From assembly GCA_023381695.1 (NCBI GenBank), contig JAMCQP010000072.1, forward strand, positions 1-64,000: a DNA stretch of 64,000 nucleotides. Direction: 5' to 3'. Position 1 is the first letter of the stretch. Each line of letters starts with the position of its first letter. Shown here piece by piece: positions 17,724-26,344 of this stretch. The translations under genes and the position numbers were made by a program. The stretch is from Bacillota bacterium (GTDB taxonomy: Bacteria; Bacillota; UBA5301; JAMCQP01). The notes below the pieces were generated by a model. It did no database searches and was not told the DNA's origin. It was given only the letters and a program-made list of their open reading frames with translations.

Positions 17724-18263
17724 ATGTCGTCAGATACAGGTCTTAACCGGAGTGGCAGCCTTCGCCGGCTGACCAGGCTGGCCGTCTTTGTTGCCCTGGC
17801 GGCGGCCGGGGCCATGGTGAAGATTCCCAGCCCCACCGGGACGGTAGCCCTCGATTCCCTCCCCGGCTATTTGGGAGCCCTGGTCTTCGGGATTAAGGAT
17901 GGGATGCTCATCGCCGCGCTGGGGCACCTTTTGAGTGCGGCCACCGCTGGATTTCCCCTCTCAATCCCCGTGCACCTTTTTATCGCCGCACAGATGGCTG
18001 CTTTTGCCGCCGCTTTCGGGTGGCTGGGCTCCCGCCACCTGGGGGGTGGGATCGTTCTGGCCATGGTACTGAACGGAGTGGTTGCTCCCGCCTTGTTCAT
18101 ACCTTTTCCCCACTATGGCCTGGCCTTCTTTACCGCCATGGTGATCCCCTTGCTGGTGGGATCGATGGTGAACGTGGCCGCGGCCGCCGCAGTCCACAGG
18201 GCTCTCTTTCGCAGGAAAGGAGCGATGGTTGAAGGCGGGACGAGCAATGTTCACCGTGGTTAG
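17724..18263 (+). CDS. cblT: ECF transporter S component, probable alpha-ribazole transporter CblT
   Basis: This is a small integral membrane protein (179 aa, about five or six helices) with the start RLAVFVALAAAGAMVKIPSP typical of ECF S components. It ends the B12 island and is followed by a PurM-fold protein. In Firmicutes the neighbours CblT and CblS transport and phosphorylate alpha-ribazole for nucleotide-loop assembly, and the pair here matches that arrangement. The name rests on context and general family resemblance; another vitamin substrate is possible. AAAGGAGGTG precedes the ATG. The last codons run into a short duplicated stretch (CACCGTGGTT at about 18252 and CTTACCGTGGTT downstream). 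Confidence 0.65.
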   Translation: MSSDTGLNRSGSLRRLTRLAVFVALAAAGAMVKIPSPTGTVALDSLPGYLGALVFGIKDGMLIAALGHLLSAATAGFPLSIPVHLFIAAQMAAFAAAFGWLGSRHLGGGIVLAMVLNGVVAPALFIPFPHYGLAFFTAMVIPLLVGSMVNVAAAAAVHRALFRRKGAMVEGGTSNVHRG

Positions 18264-18332
18264 CGATGCTTACCGTGGTTGAGGAAGTGCTTAGGGGGAA
18301 AGTTTAAAGTTTAGCAGAAGGGGTGATGGAGG

Positions 18333-19133
18333 TTGCAGGGGGATGCGGGAAGGGGGCGAAGGGGGCCGGCCTTTCCCGGCGTACGGCTGGAGCGGTTTCG
18401 GGACCTGACCCTGATTTACCTGGAAAAGGGTGGCCCTGTGCTGGTAGTATCCTGTGATTCGTCTGGCGGGGTGGGCCCCAAGGAGGGTGATGCGGTGCGG
18501 GTGCCTGGCCGGGTGGTGGGGAAATTTGCCGCGCGGGTGGCACTCATGGAGGTCATGGCCGCCGGGGCTACACCGGTGTCCCTGGTGAACAATCTATGCG
18601 TGGAACCGGAACCGACTGGAAAGGAAATCCTGGAAGGGGTCCGGAAGGAGGCTCGCCTGGTTGGCCTGGATCCCGACCTGGCCATCACCGGTAGCACCGA
18701 GAAGAACATCCCCACCATCCAAACCGGCGTAGGAATAACGGTTCTAGGGTTGGCCTGGGCGGAGGAGTTGCGGTTGGGGAAGTCGCGGCCTGGCCACCTG
18801 GTAGCCTGCGTGGGGGTGCCACGGGTGGGCGAGGAAGTGGTTGTTGCGGCGGATGCGGAGATGATGGACCTCCTGGCCTTGAGGGCCCTCATGGGGCTTC
18901 CCTATGTTCGGGAAGCGCTCCCGGTTGGCTCCACGGGGATAGCCCGGGAAGCCGCTGCTCTGGCCGCGGGGGCCAGGTGCAAACTGAATCTCTATCCCGG
19001 CGTTTCCCTGGATCTTGCCAAATCGGCGGGGCCGGCAACTTGCGTCGTGGTAACGCTTGAAGGCGGGGACGACGAGGAACTGCGCAGGATTACCGGCAAA
19101 CCGGTGGAGGTTATCGGGTATCTGAGTGATTGA
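18333..19133 (+). CDS. cblS: AIR synthase-related (PurM-fold) protein, probable alpha-ribazole kinase CblS
   Basis: This is a 266-aa PurM/ThiL-like ATP-binding fold. It has VLVVSCDSSGGVGPKEGD at the N-terminal substrate/ATP site, ARVALMEVMAAGATPVSL, and the ITGSTEKNIPTIQTGVGITVLG block. Alpha-ribazole kinase CblS of Firmicutes is annotated as AIR-synthase-related and lies beside the transporter CblT, so the context fits salvage of alpha-ribazole. I see no cobU/cobS/cobT in this window. The TTG at 18333 is used because GAAGGGG lies nine bases upstream; no ATG is near. Confidence 0.65.
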   Translation: MQGDAGRGRRGPAFPGVRLERFRDLTLIYLEKGGPVLVVSCDSSGGVGPKEGDAVRVPGRVVGKFAARVALMEVMAAGATPVSLVNNLCVEPEPTGKEILEGVRKEARLVGLDPDLAITGSTEKNIPTIQTGVGITVLGLAWAEELRLGKSRPGHLVACVGVPRVGEEVVVAADAEMMDLLALRALMGLPYVREALPVGSTGIAREAAALAAGARCKLNLYPGVSLDLAKSAGPATCVVVTLEGGDDEELRRITGKPVEVIGYLSD

Positions 19134-19243
19134 CGGCACCTGCGGGTCCCTTGACGATCCCAGGCAAATGTGATACTATACCGGCTAATGGTAAAATAAG
19201 CTGCACTATCGTAATACTTATGATATTATAGAGAAAGGGGTGG

Positions 19244-19636
19244 ATGCCAATGGCGGAGGACACTGGTGTAACTATTACCATCTTCGGCGCCCGCGAGAAG
19301 AGCCTGTGTTTCTCAGGCGGTTGCGGCCCCGGTGAAGATCGCGAGGAGATCAGCCGTTACTTTGGACGGTTGACGCAAAAGTATTATGGAGACCAGGTCA
19401 GGGTTGAATATGTGGATGTGGCCGGCCCGGATGTGCAAAGATTTGCCGGGCTGGAACAGATGGCCAAAGACAAGCTGGATCCCCTTCCATGTGTGGTGAT
19501 TAGCGGCCAATTGAAATGGCCGGGCAACCTTACCTGGCCGTACCTGGTCGCCGAGCTGGCCCACCTTGGTATCCACCCGATTGTGAAAAGGCCCCGGCCC
19601 CGGCTGCCGGTGATCCGCAGCAAAGGCATCACTTGA
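19244..19636 (+). CDS. Conserved hypothetical protein, thioredoxin-like fold suspected
   Basis: I do not recognise this 130-aa family with certainty. The start VTITIFGAR, a redox-style Cys pair in SLCFSGGCGPGED, a central beta strand VRVEYVDVAGPDV and the segment LPCVVISGQLKWPGN resemble a thioredoxin-like fold with a cis-Pro region. A second ATG (19250) sits at better spacing from AAAGGGGTGG. It stands alone between the B12 island and the leftward menA pair. Confidence 0.6.
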   Translation: MPMAEDTGVTITIFGAREKSLCFSGGCGPGEDREEISRYFGRLTQKYYGDQVRVEYVDVAGPDVQRFAGLEQMAKDKLDPLPCVVISGQLKWPGNLTWPYLVAELAHLGIHPIVKRPRPRLPVIRSKGIT

Positions 19637-19689
19637 TATGCGGCAGTAGAAAGACACCGGCCGGAAATTGAGTCCTGGCCATTTGGTTG

Positions 19690-20385
19690 CTAACCATGCG
19701 TAATTGGAAACAGGATGAAGATGGCCACGTCCCAGACCGCGTGGGAGATCAGCACGGTTCCCAGGCTTCCAGTCCGAAGGTACAGCCACCCCCAGAAAAG
19801 TCCCCCCACCAGAGCGGCCATGATCAGCATGAAATTAAACGACCAGATGTGAACCAGCGCATAGATGACGGCGGTGATGATCCAGGCCGGATAAGGCCCA
19901 AAACGGGCGGAGAAGGCATGCTGGATTAAACCGCGCCAGTAAAGCTCCTCGCCGGGGCCGATGGCCAAAAACAGCAGCAGGCCCACCAGGACCGGGCTGG
20001 CTTCGGCGCGGTTGGCGTAGATCGCCAGGACCTGGCTGTTCTTGAAGGTGAACAGGTAACCGGAGATCAGGTCCCCCATCCAGAAGATGAAGTAGAGAAT
20101 TAACGCCGAGCCGATTCCCAAAAGGACACTGGCCGGCGTGAAATTTTCCCGCGGGAGGATCCGGCCGCCGACCGCAAAGGCCAGAACCGAAAGCCCCAGG
20201 GTGCTGATGCTCATCTCCAGCCAGAAGTTCAGGGGCCGCAGGCCAAACATGATGTACCAGAGGATTATGGGAACCGGGAGGGTAAGCAGAGCCGGCCTCC
20301 ACAGACCCGCATGATCTCCTTGGGGCATCTCTCCTTCAGGTATTTCTCCTTCGGGCATTTTTCCTTCGGGCATGGGGTACATCAT
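19690..20385 (-). CDS. CPBP-family intramembrane metalloprotease
   Basis: This is a membrane protein of 231 aa with about seven hydrophobic segments and the Abi/CPBP motifs in order: EELYWR (glutamates), the His of YALVHIWSF and the His of SHAVWD. Relatives process prenylated proteins or act in bacteriocin immunity; the substrate here is unknown. The N-terminus carries four tandem copies of a five-residue unit (residues 5-24), not part of the family. The ATG overlaps the menA stop by four bases, so the two are coupled. Confidence 0.8.
   Translation of the reverse strand: MMYPMPEGKMPEGEIPEGEMPQGDHAGLWRPALLTLPVPIILWYIMFGLRPLNFWLEMSISTLGLSVLAFAVGGRILPRENFTPASVLLGIGSALILYFIFWMGDLISGYLFTFKNSQVLAIYANRAEASPVLVGLLLFLAIGPGEELYWRGLIQHAFSARFGPYPAWIITAVIYALVHIWSFNFMLIMAALVGGLFWGWLYLRTGSLGTVLISHAVWDVAIFILFPITHG
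20314..20373 (-). repeat. Four tandem 15-bp units encoding MPEG(K/E)-type pentapeptides
   Basis: Reading on the minus strand, the units encode MPEGK, MPEGE, IPEGE and MPQGD. They add an acidic, Pro/Gly-rich tail before the first membrane helix of the CPBP protein. Confidence 0.85.
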
Positions 20386-21320
20386 CCTTTATAAAGAATA
20401 GCGGCCAGGAGCACCGCGCTGGTGAACAACATGCCGAATTGCAGGTGCAACCTGGCGGAGATTGCATCGATGGCCGCCAGTTGCGGCGCCCCTTCGGGAG
20501 AATTCATGACCAGCTTCCCCGCTCTGACGGCGGATGGCAGGCTGGCCAGTGCCAGAAGCGCCCACGGCGTGATAATCTTGAAGACGACCATCACGGCCAG
20601 CGAGAGGTAACTGCCGGCAAGCAAGGCCACATAGCCCCGGCGGGCGCCCAGAGGACCAAGCAGGATGGACAGGGTCTTGATCCCCACCCGGCTGTCATGG
20701 GAAATATCCCGCAGATCGTTGGAATGGAGGATGGCCGCCACCAGAAAACCGATGGGTATGGCGGCGATAATGGCTTGCCAGCTGAAGCTTCCGGTTTGCA
20801 CGTAGTAAGATCCCCAGACGATCACCGGCCCCATGAACAGGAAGACTATCGGCACGCCCAGAGCGTGGTACTTGTAAGAAACCGGCACGCCGGTATAAAG
20901 ATAGCCCGCAAAGATGCCGGCCAGCCCCAGCGCCAGAATCACCGTTCCACGGGCCAGGAACAAATAAATCCCGACGGCCGCCGCGATGGCGAAGAAGAAG
21001 AGCCCCCCACGAAAGGCCTGTTTCGGGGTCAACTTCCCTTCGACCAGCAGCCCGCTGGATCCAAACGAGGCTCTGGTATCCACGCCCTTTAGAAAGTCGA
21101 CGCAGTCATTGATCAGGTTGGTCCCGGCATGGAGCGAGACGGCTCCCAGAGCCGTCAGCAAAAACAGGAAGGGGTGGAAGGCATGCTGGCTGGCGGCCAG
21201 GGCCGTGCCGAGCGCCACCGGCGTCAGGGAGGCGGTAAACGAAAAAGGCCGGATGGCCCTGCCCCACAGCGCAATTTTACGCCAGGGGGGATTTGCGCGT
21301 AAATAGGCAATAGGACGCAT
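20382..21320 (-). CDS. menA: 1,4-dihydroxy-2-naphthoate prenyltransferase-like UbiA protein (MenA)
   Basis: This membrane enzyme attaches the prenyl tail in menaquinone synthesis. The two Mg-diphosphate motifs of UbiA prenyltransferases are present: NDCVDFLKGVD (residues 71-81) and NDLRDISHD (about 198-206). About eight or nine helices fill 312 aa. Other UbiA roles (heme O, other quinones) are possible, but the motif spacing and the SSGLLVEGKLT segment fit MenA. It starts divergently from the P-loop/kor operon, 193 bases away. Confidence 0.85.
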   Translation of the reverse strand: MRPIAYLRANPPWRKIALWGRAIRPFSFTASLTPVALGTALAASQHAFHPFLFLLTALGAVSLHAGTNLINDCVDFLKGVDTRASFGSSGLLVEGKLTPKQAFRGGLFFFAIAAAVGIYLFLARGTVILALGLAGIFAGYLYTGVPVSYKYHALGVPIVFLFMGPVIVWGSYYVQTGSFSWQAIIAAIPIGFLVAAILHSNDLRDISHDSRVGIKTLSILLGPLGARRGYVALLAGSYLSLAVMVVFKIITPWALLALASLPSAVRAGKLVMNSPEGAPQLAAIDAISARLHLQFGMLFTSAVLLAAILYKG

Positions 21321-21513
21321 AAAGAACCACCTTTCAGGTCTGCTTTAACGTAAATTTCCACCACCAAAGAAGAAATCCTGCCGTCAAATCCACCAAAATT
21401 CAACTCACCGCATGGAATGCGGCCGCGCGGAAAGACTAACCACTGCCTGGGAAGCGTGTGGTAAAGGCGCTGCAACTACCGAAGGTATAGTTTCTTGGTC
21501 AAGAGGCGGCAAG

Positions 21514-22170
21514 ATGGGTGAGGTGTTTCTGGGCGAGTATGGCGCCGGGAAGAGCGAGGTAAGCGCGGGACGGGCGATTCTCCTGGCGGGCCGGGGGCTG
21601 CCGGTGACCGTTGCGGATCTAGACCTGACGGATCCGGTCTTCAGGATCTCCCAGGCGGCGGAGAAACTTGCCGCTTATGGGGTAAAGGTGATCGGGTGGC
21701 CGGAAAGATACCCGCCTGGAATGGGGGAGGCCGGGAATGTCCTGTTCCCCGGCCTCCTGGGCATCGGCTGGCTATCCGGCGAGATCATCATCGATGTGGG
21801 CTACGGGACCGAATCCCACCGCCTTTTGAACCTGATTCCCGGGCTGGCCGCCCTGAATCCTCTTTTTTATTTTGTGATCAACTGCCGCCAGCCGCTGACC
21901 GCCACAGTACCGGGGATCATTGAGGCTGCACGGAGGGTTCCGGGGATCCACGGCTTTGTCAACAATACCCACCTGGGGAAAGATACCGACCTGGATCTGA
22001 TCAAATCCGGAGCAGAAAAGATTGAGGAGGCTTCGGCCGCCACCGGCATTCCATACATTGCCACCGCGTCTTTCAAACCCCTGGCTGCCGAAATGGAGCA
22101 AACCGATTATAAGTGGCATGAAATTTGGCCACTATATGGGTTAGTTCACGGCAGTTTTCCGATCAAGTAG
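21514..22170 (+). CDS. P-loop ATP-binding protein upstream of kor genes
   Basis: This is a 218-aa MinD/CobQ-like P-loop NTPase. GEYGAGKSEVS is the nucleotide loop, VADLDLTDPVF a switch-like segment, IIDVGYGTESHRL a Walker B-like strand and FVINCRQPLTAT another beta strand. It lies 21 bases before korA in the same direction, so it probably serves the oxidoreductase, for example in regulation or assembly; that role is inferred. A longer in-frame reading from 21412 lacks a ribosome site. The ATG at 21514 puts the P-loop at residue 7. Confidence 0.7.
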   Translation: MGEVFLGEYGAGKSEVSAGRAILLAGRGLPVTVADLDLTDPVFRISQAAEKLAAYGVKVIGWPERYPPGMGEAGNVLFPGLLGIGWLSGEIIIDVGYGTESHRLLNLIPGLAALNPLFYFVINCRQPLTATVPGIIEAARRVPGIHGFVNNTHLGKDTDLDLIKSGAEKIEEASAATGIPYIATASFKPLAAEMEQTDYKWHEIWPLYGLVHGSFPIK

Positions 22171-22191
22171 CTTTTTGAGGCAGGTGGGATC

Positions 22192-23295
22192 TTGGCCAGG
22201 ATCGTTGATGACGACCAGCGGATGTTCATGACGGGGAACGAAGTGCTGGCCTGGGCGGCGCTGGCCGCCGGCGCGGAGATCATGTACGGGTACCCGATTA
22301 CCCCTCAGAACGAGATCATGCATTACTGGACCCGCCTGGCGCCGCGCTTCGAGCGGGGCTTTCTCCAGACGGAGGATGAGTTGTCGGCGGGGTTTACCAC
22401 CCTTGGCGGGGTGATGGCGGGCAAGCGCGCGTTCTCGGCCACTTCCGGTCCGGGGGACATCCTGATGCAGGAGCCGATCTGCATGGCGGAGATGATGCGG
22501 ATTCCCGCCGTGTGGATCATCCAGCAACGGGGAGCCCCCTCGACGGCTACGGTGATCTACGGCCAGCAGGAGACGCGGCTGGCCTGTTTCGGCGGAAACG
22601 GCGAGGGGCACCGGGTCGTCTATTCCACCAGCTCCCACCAGGAACTCTTTGATTACCTGATCAAGGCTTTCAACACCGCCTGGAGCTACCGTTTTCCCAC
22701 GATCCTGCTCGGGGACGGCTACCAGGGCAAGATGCGGGAGGCGGTGACCCTCTACAACCCGGAAGATCACGGGGTGAAGTTGGTTCCCACCGAACCGTTC
22801 GTGGGCAGGCCGGGCGTCCCCGGGGTTGACCGGGCGCCGGCTCATTACCGCAACACCTTCAACATTGAAGAGGAGATCTACGAGATCGTGCACGCCCGCG
22901 AGGAGGAGTTTGAGGCCCTGACGCCGCAGATTGTGGAATTTGAATCCGGTTATCTCGACGAAGCCGAGATGATCCTCATCGGCCACGGCATCGTATCCAG
23001 GGCGATCAAGGAGGCCGTGAAACTCCTGCAAAACAAGGGCGTCAAGGTGGGCTACTTCCGCCCCGTCACCCTGCGGCCCTTCCCGGTGGAAGAGCTGCGC
23101 AAGGCCGTGGAAAAGGTTCCCGCCGTGATGGTCTTTGAATCGGCGCTGGGGCAGTTGTTGAGCATGGTCAAGGAGGCCGTCGGCGGGCTTCCGGTGAAGA
23201 TCGAGGCCTTTTTGCGGCCCGGCGTGGGGATCTGCACCGATGAGGCGGCCGAACAGGTCCAGGAATACCTGAGAAAGAGCAGTATGGTGCACTAG
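22192..23295 (+). CDS. korA: 2-oxoacid:ferredoxin oxidoreductase alpha subunit (KorA)
   Basis: This is the pyrimidine-binding subunit of a ferredoxin-dependent 2-oxoacid (probably 2-oxoglutarate) oxidoreductase, which interconverts 2-oxoacid plus CoA with acyl-CoA and CO2. Motifs include GNEVLAWAALAAGAEIMYGYPITPQNEIM, the FSATSGPGDILMQEP block and a C-terminal transketolase-like domain (VGYFRPVTLRPFP). It is 367 aa. The TTG at 22192 is preferred; it sits behind GAGGCAGGTGGG and matches the usual N-terminal extension. Confidence 0.88.
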   Translation: MARIVDDDQRMFMTGNEVLAWAALAAGAEIMYGYPITPQNEIMHYWTRLAPRFERGFLQTEDELSAGFTTLGGVMAGKRAFSATSGPGDILMQEPICMAEMMRIPAVWIIQQRGAPSTATVIYGQQETRLACFGGNGEGHRVVYSTSSHQELFDYLIKAFNTAWSYRFPTILLGDGYQGKMREAVTLYNPEDHGVKLVPTEPFVGRPGVPGVDRAPAHYRNTFNIEEEIYEIVHAREEEFEALTPQIVEFESGYLDEAEMILIGHGIVSRAIKEAVKLLQNKGVKVGYFRPVTLRPFPVEELRKAVEKVPAVMVFESALGQLLSMVKEAVGGLPVKIEAFLRPGVGICTDEAAEQVQEYLRKSSMVH

Positions 23296-23324
23296 ATCAG
23301 GAAAGGCAGCAAGGTGTTTTAAAA

Positions 23325-24137
23325 ATGGAGAACAAGACCAGCGGGAGCGCAACCAGTGAGAGTAAGACAGGCTTCACCACGCGGACGGTCGTCACCCCCA
23401 ACGAGGCCATGCCGAAGGTCTGGCGCCGGGAGACCAAGCCCCACCGCTTCTGCCCGGGGTGCGGCCACCCGATCATCCTGAAAGCCCTGGCCCAGGCGGT
23501 TGAGGAGCTGGACATCCAGGGGCGGACCGTCTTCGGTTGCGACATCGGCTGTTCCCTGCTCGCCTGGGACTTTTTCAACCTGGACAGCATCCAGACACAC
23601 CACGGGCGGACCACGCCGGTAATCGCGGGGTTGAAGCGGGCCCGACCGGACTTGATCGGGGTCGCCTACATGGGTGACGGCGGCGGATACGCGATAGGCT
23701 CGCAGCATCTGCTGAACGCGGCGATGCGCAACGACCGCGTCACGGTGATCCTCTGCAACAATACGGTGTACGCCATGACCGGCGGCCAGATGGCGCCGAC
23801 AACCCTGCCCACGCAGAAGACGGAGACGACCCCGTACGGCAGGGATCCCGCCATGACCGGAGAACCGACTCTGGGGCCGGAACTCATGGCCGCCATCGGC
23901 CGGAAAGGGGCCTATGCGGCGCGGGGGACGGTGGCCAACTACCGGCAGCTCGTCAAATTTACGAAAAAGGCGTTGGAGAACCAGCTGGCGGATCGCGGGT
24001 TCTCCTTCCTGGAGGTCCTGTCAACCTGCCCGACCAACTGGCGCACCACTCCCCGGCAGACCTGGGATTTCGTCGAGGACGACATGACCAGGGTCTACAA
24101 GGTCGGGGAATTTCTCAAGCCCGAAGATGAAAAGTAA
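23325..24137 (+). CDS. korB: 2-oxoacid:ferredoxin oxidoreductase beta subunit (KorB)
   Basis: This is the thiamine-diphosphate-binding subunit, 270 aa. FCPGCGHPIILKAL near residue 42 and GCDIGCSLL are conserved. The TPP motif runs from MGDGGGYAIGSQHLL (about 116) to CNNTVYAMTGGQ (about 144-155). The QMAPTTLPTQKTETTPYGRDP segment matches the beta subunits of KGOR/VOR-type enzymes. It follows korA by 29 bases. Confidence 0.9.
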   Translation: MENKTSGSATSESKTGFTTRTVVTPNEAMPKVWRRETKPHRFCPGCGHPIILKALAQAVEELDIQGRTVFGCDIGCSLLAWDFFNLDSIQTHHGRTTPVIAGLKRARPDLIGVAYMGDGGGYAIGSQHLLNAAMRNDRVTVILCNNTVYAMTGGQMAPTTLPTQKTETTPYGRDPAMTGEPTLGPELMAAIGRKGAYAARGTVANYRQLVKFTKKALENQLADRGFSFLEVLSTCPTNWRTTPRQTWDFVEDDMTRVYKVGEFLKPEDEK

Positions 24138-24195
24138 TGTTGGAAAGAAGTAGCGTCCAATGGGGAAGAGTAATGTCCATCCAGGAGGAAGCATC

Positions 24196-24876
24196 ATGCA
24201 CACCAAGATAGCGGTGGCCGGTGAGGGAGGGCAGGGGGTGCAATCCATCGGGGAGATCCTCGCCGAGGCGGCCAACAGATCGGGCCTGGAAACCACCTAT
24301 ATGCCCAACTTCGGTGTTGAGCAGCGGGGCGGGGTGTCCATCGCCTTCGTGCAGATCTCCGACCGGCCGATCGGGTCGCCGAAGTTCAAGCGCGCGGACG
24401 TCCTGGTGGTTCTGAGCCCCCGTTCGGTGGAACGCACCAGAGGGTATGTGACGCCCGGGACGACGGTGATCTACGACAGTTCTTCCATTGAGGCGCCGAA
24501 GATCGACGACATGACCATCGGAATTCAGAGCTGGGAGACGCTGGCGCCGGAAGGTTTCGCCGACATGGCGGGAAACCGGCCGGGGAAAGGCATCAAGGGG
24601 GAAGAGGTCCGGCGGGACTCCAATGTGCGCACCGTCGGCATCCCCGCCGCGCGGATCGCCAAGGAGGAGCTGCAACCCCGCGTCTTCAACATCCTGATCC
24701 TGGGGGCGATCCTGGCCATCACGAAGGTGGTCACGGTGGAGGCGGCCAGGGAGGCCATGGAGCACATGTTCAGGGAGAAGTTCGCGCAGCGCCCCGAACT
24801 TCGCGACGATAATTTTGCGGCGCTGGAGCGTGGCCTTTCCCTGGTGGAAACCGAGCAGGCGGGGGCCGGGAGGTAG
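24196..24876 (+). CDS. korC: 2-oxoacid:ferredoxin oxidoreductase gamma subunit (KorC)
   Basis: This is the catalytic-domain-III subunit that binds CoA. It has the family start KIAVAGEGGQGVQSIGEILAEAA and the block TYMPNFGVEQRGGVSIAFVQIS. It is 226 aa from the ATG at 24196, which lies seven bases behind AGGAGG. An upstream in-frame ATG at 24160 lacks such a site. Confidence 0.9.
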   Translation: MHTKIAVAGEGGQGVQSIGEILAEAANRSGLETTYMPNFGVEQRGGVSIAFVQISDRPIGSPKFKRADVLVVLSPRSVERTRGYVTPGTTVIYDSSSIEAPKIDDMTIGIQSWETLAPEGFADMAGNRPGKGIKGEEVRRDSNVRTVGIPAARIAKEELQPRVFNILILGAILAITKVVTVEAAREAMEHMFREKFAQRPELRDDNFAALERGLSLVETEQAGAGR

Positions 24877-24884
24877 ATGAGCTT

Positions 24885-25190
24885 ATGACCCGGGGACTTA
24901 CAACCAGAGACGTCACGAGCAGAGACAACAAAGTATTTGAAGGTCTGGTCACCGAGGCGCCGAAAGGCAGCTGGACCATCTTCCCCGAGCTTTGCAAGGG
25001 ATGCGGCCTCTGCATCGAAAAATGCCCCACCGACGCCATTCGCTGGTCCACGGAGTTGGGCGCTTACGGCTCCCCCCGGGTGGAGTCGGACATGGAAAAG
25101 TGCATTGTCTGCAATATCTGCGCCCAGATCTGCCCGGATTGCGCGATCAGCGTGAAGAGGGGCCCCAAAGACCCGGAGAAGAGCAATTGA
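24885..25190 (+). CDS. korD: 2-oxoacid:ferredoxin oxidoreductase delta subunit, 2[4Fe-4S] ferredoxin (KorD)
   Basis: This is the electron-transfer subunit (101 aa). It has two complete CxxCxxCxxxCP sites, CKGCGLCIEKCP and CIVCNICAQICP, each binding a [4Fe-4S] cluster. It is last in the order A-B-C-D, followed by a strong terminator at 25249. Confidence 0.93.
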   Translation: MTRGLTTRDVTSRDNKVFEGLVTEAPKGSWTIFPELCKGCGLCIEKCPTDAIRWSTELGAYGSPRVESDMEKCIVCNICAQICPDCAISVKRGPKDPEKSN

Positions 25191-25248
25191 GGGATTGGCC
25201 AACCGGGAGTAAGATCAAGCAATCGTCAGGCGTATAAAGGGATGGAAC

Positions 25249-25287
25249 CCCATTTGAATCATGGGACATCGTTCAAATGGGTTTTTT
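25249..25287 (+). terminator. Intrinsic terminator after korABCD
   Basis: CCCATTTGAA (25249-25258) pairs perfectly with TTCAAATGGG (25272-25281), and TTTTTT follows at 25282-25287. Confidence 0.92.
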
Positions 25288-25378
25288 CTTTGGGTTTTTC
25301 CCCGGGTTTTTCCTTAATAGATGGCCTCCGGTGTGAATAGACCTTTATGGAGTGTTTTCATGAGGAAGGAGGCTGTCT

Positions 25379-26344
25379 ATGCGCAAATCACGGTTATACC
25401 CGGTGGTTGCCGCCCTGTTCATCGTACTTCTGGGGTTAATGCTGGTGGCGTTGCCGCATCGTGCTGCGGGAACGTTGAGCATCCACTTCATAGATGTGGG
25501 ACAGGCGGACAGCATCCTGATCAAAACCCCCGGGAGCCAGAGCATCCTGGTTGATGGCGGGAATGTCTCGGACGGGCGTCTGGTGGTTGACTACCTCCGG
25601 AGCCATGGGGTAAAGCGCCTGGCCGCCATTGTCGCCACCCACCCCCACGAAGATCACATCGGCGGCCTCGCCGCGGTGCTTCACGCCTTCCCGGTGTCCA
25701 CGGTGTATATGCCCGATGTCGTTTACCAGGATCGCACCTATGGAGAATTCCTCCAGGCAGTGGGCGACAGCGGGGCGAAGAGAATCCGGGCCAGGGCCGG
25801 GGTCAGCATGGATGCCGGCCCGGGCGTCTCCGCCAGGTTTCTGGCGCCCAATGGCGAGTATTACAGCGACCTTAATGACTACAGCGCGGTGCTGAAGGTG
25901 ACCTACAAACAGACCGCCTTCATGTTGGAAGGAGACGCCGGGGCCGTTTCAGAAGAGGAGATGCTGTCCGGAAAGGATAGTCTCCAGGCGGATCTGCTCA
26001 AGGTCGGCCACCATGGGAGCAGCAGCGCCACCACCTTGAAATTTCTCAAGGCGGTCTCACCCAGATATGCCGTCATCTCCGTGGGAGCCGGCAACAAATT
26101 CGGACACCCCACGCTCCAGACCTTGAGCAGGTTGGCCTCTAAAATGGTGGAGGTCTACCGGACGGATACCTCCGGCACAATTGTGGCCGCCTCGGACGGG
26201 AAGGCCATCAGGTTGGATAAGACCGTTCCGGTATATATCCAGGACGCCCGCCATATGGCCTTCAAGATCGCGGGGCTTTGGCTCCGGCATTGGTTCTACC
26301 CGTATCCGTTGCTTCTCGTTGGGAGATACTTACCAGCGAGGTGA
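25379..26344 (+). CDS. Exported metallo-beta-lactamase-fold hydrolase (ComEC C-terminal-like)
   Basis: This 321-aa protein has an N-terminal hydrophobic signal or anchor (residues 8-27) followed by an MBL domain. The start IHFIDVGQADSILI and the metal motif THPHEDHIGG are of the ComEC/Rec2-related type; VGHHGSSSATT, AVISVGAGNKFGHP and DTSGTI follow. Stand-alone forms of the ComEC nuclease-like domain are common in Firmicutes, with unknown substrates. A second hydrophobic stretch at the C-terminus may add an anchor. AAGGAGG precedes the ATG. Confidence 0.83.
   Translation: MRKSRLYPVVAALFIVLLGLMLVALPHRAAGTLSIHFIDVGQADSILIKTPGSQSILVDGGNVSDGRLVVDYLRSHGVKRLAAIVATHPHEDHIGGLAAVLHAFPVSTVYMPDVVYQDRTYGEFLQAVGDSGAKRIRARAGVSMDAGPGVSARFLAPNGEYYSDLNDYSAVLKVTYKQTAFMLEGDAGAVSEEEMLSGKDSLQADLLKVGHHGSSSATTLKFLKAVSPRYAVISVGAGNKFGHPTLQTLSRLASKMVEVYRTDTSGTIVAASDGKAIRLDKTVPVYIQDARHMAFKIAGLWLRHWFYPYPLLLVGRYLPAR

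Noticed and set aside
22141-23352. 403-residue minus-strand frame opposite korA
   Set aside because: Antisense shadow; korA has full family motifs and a sensible start.
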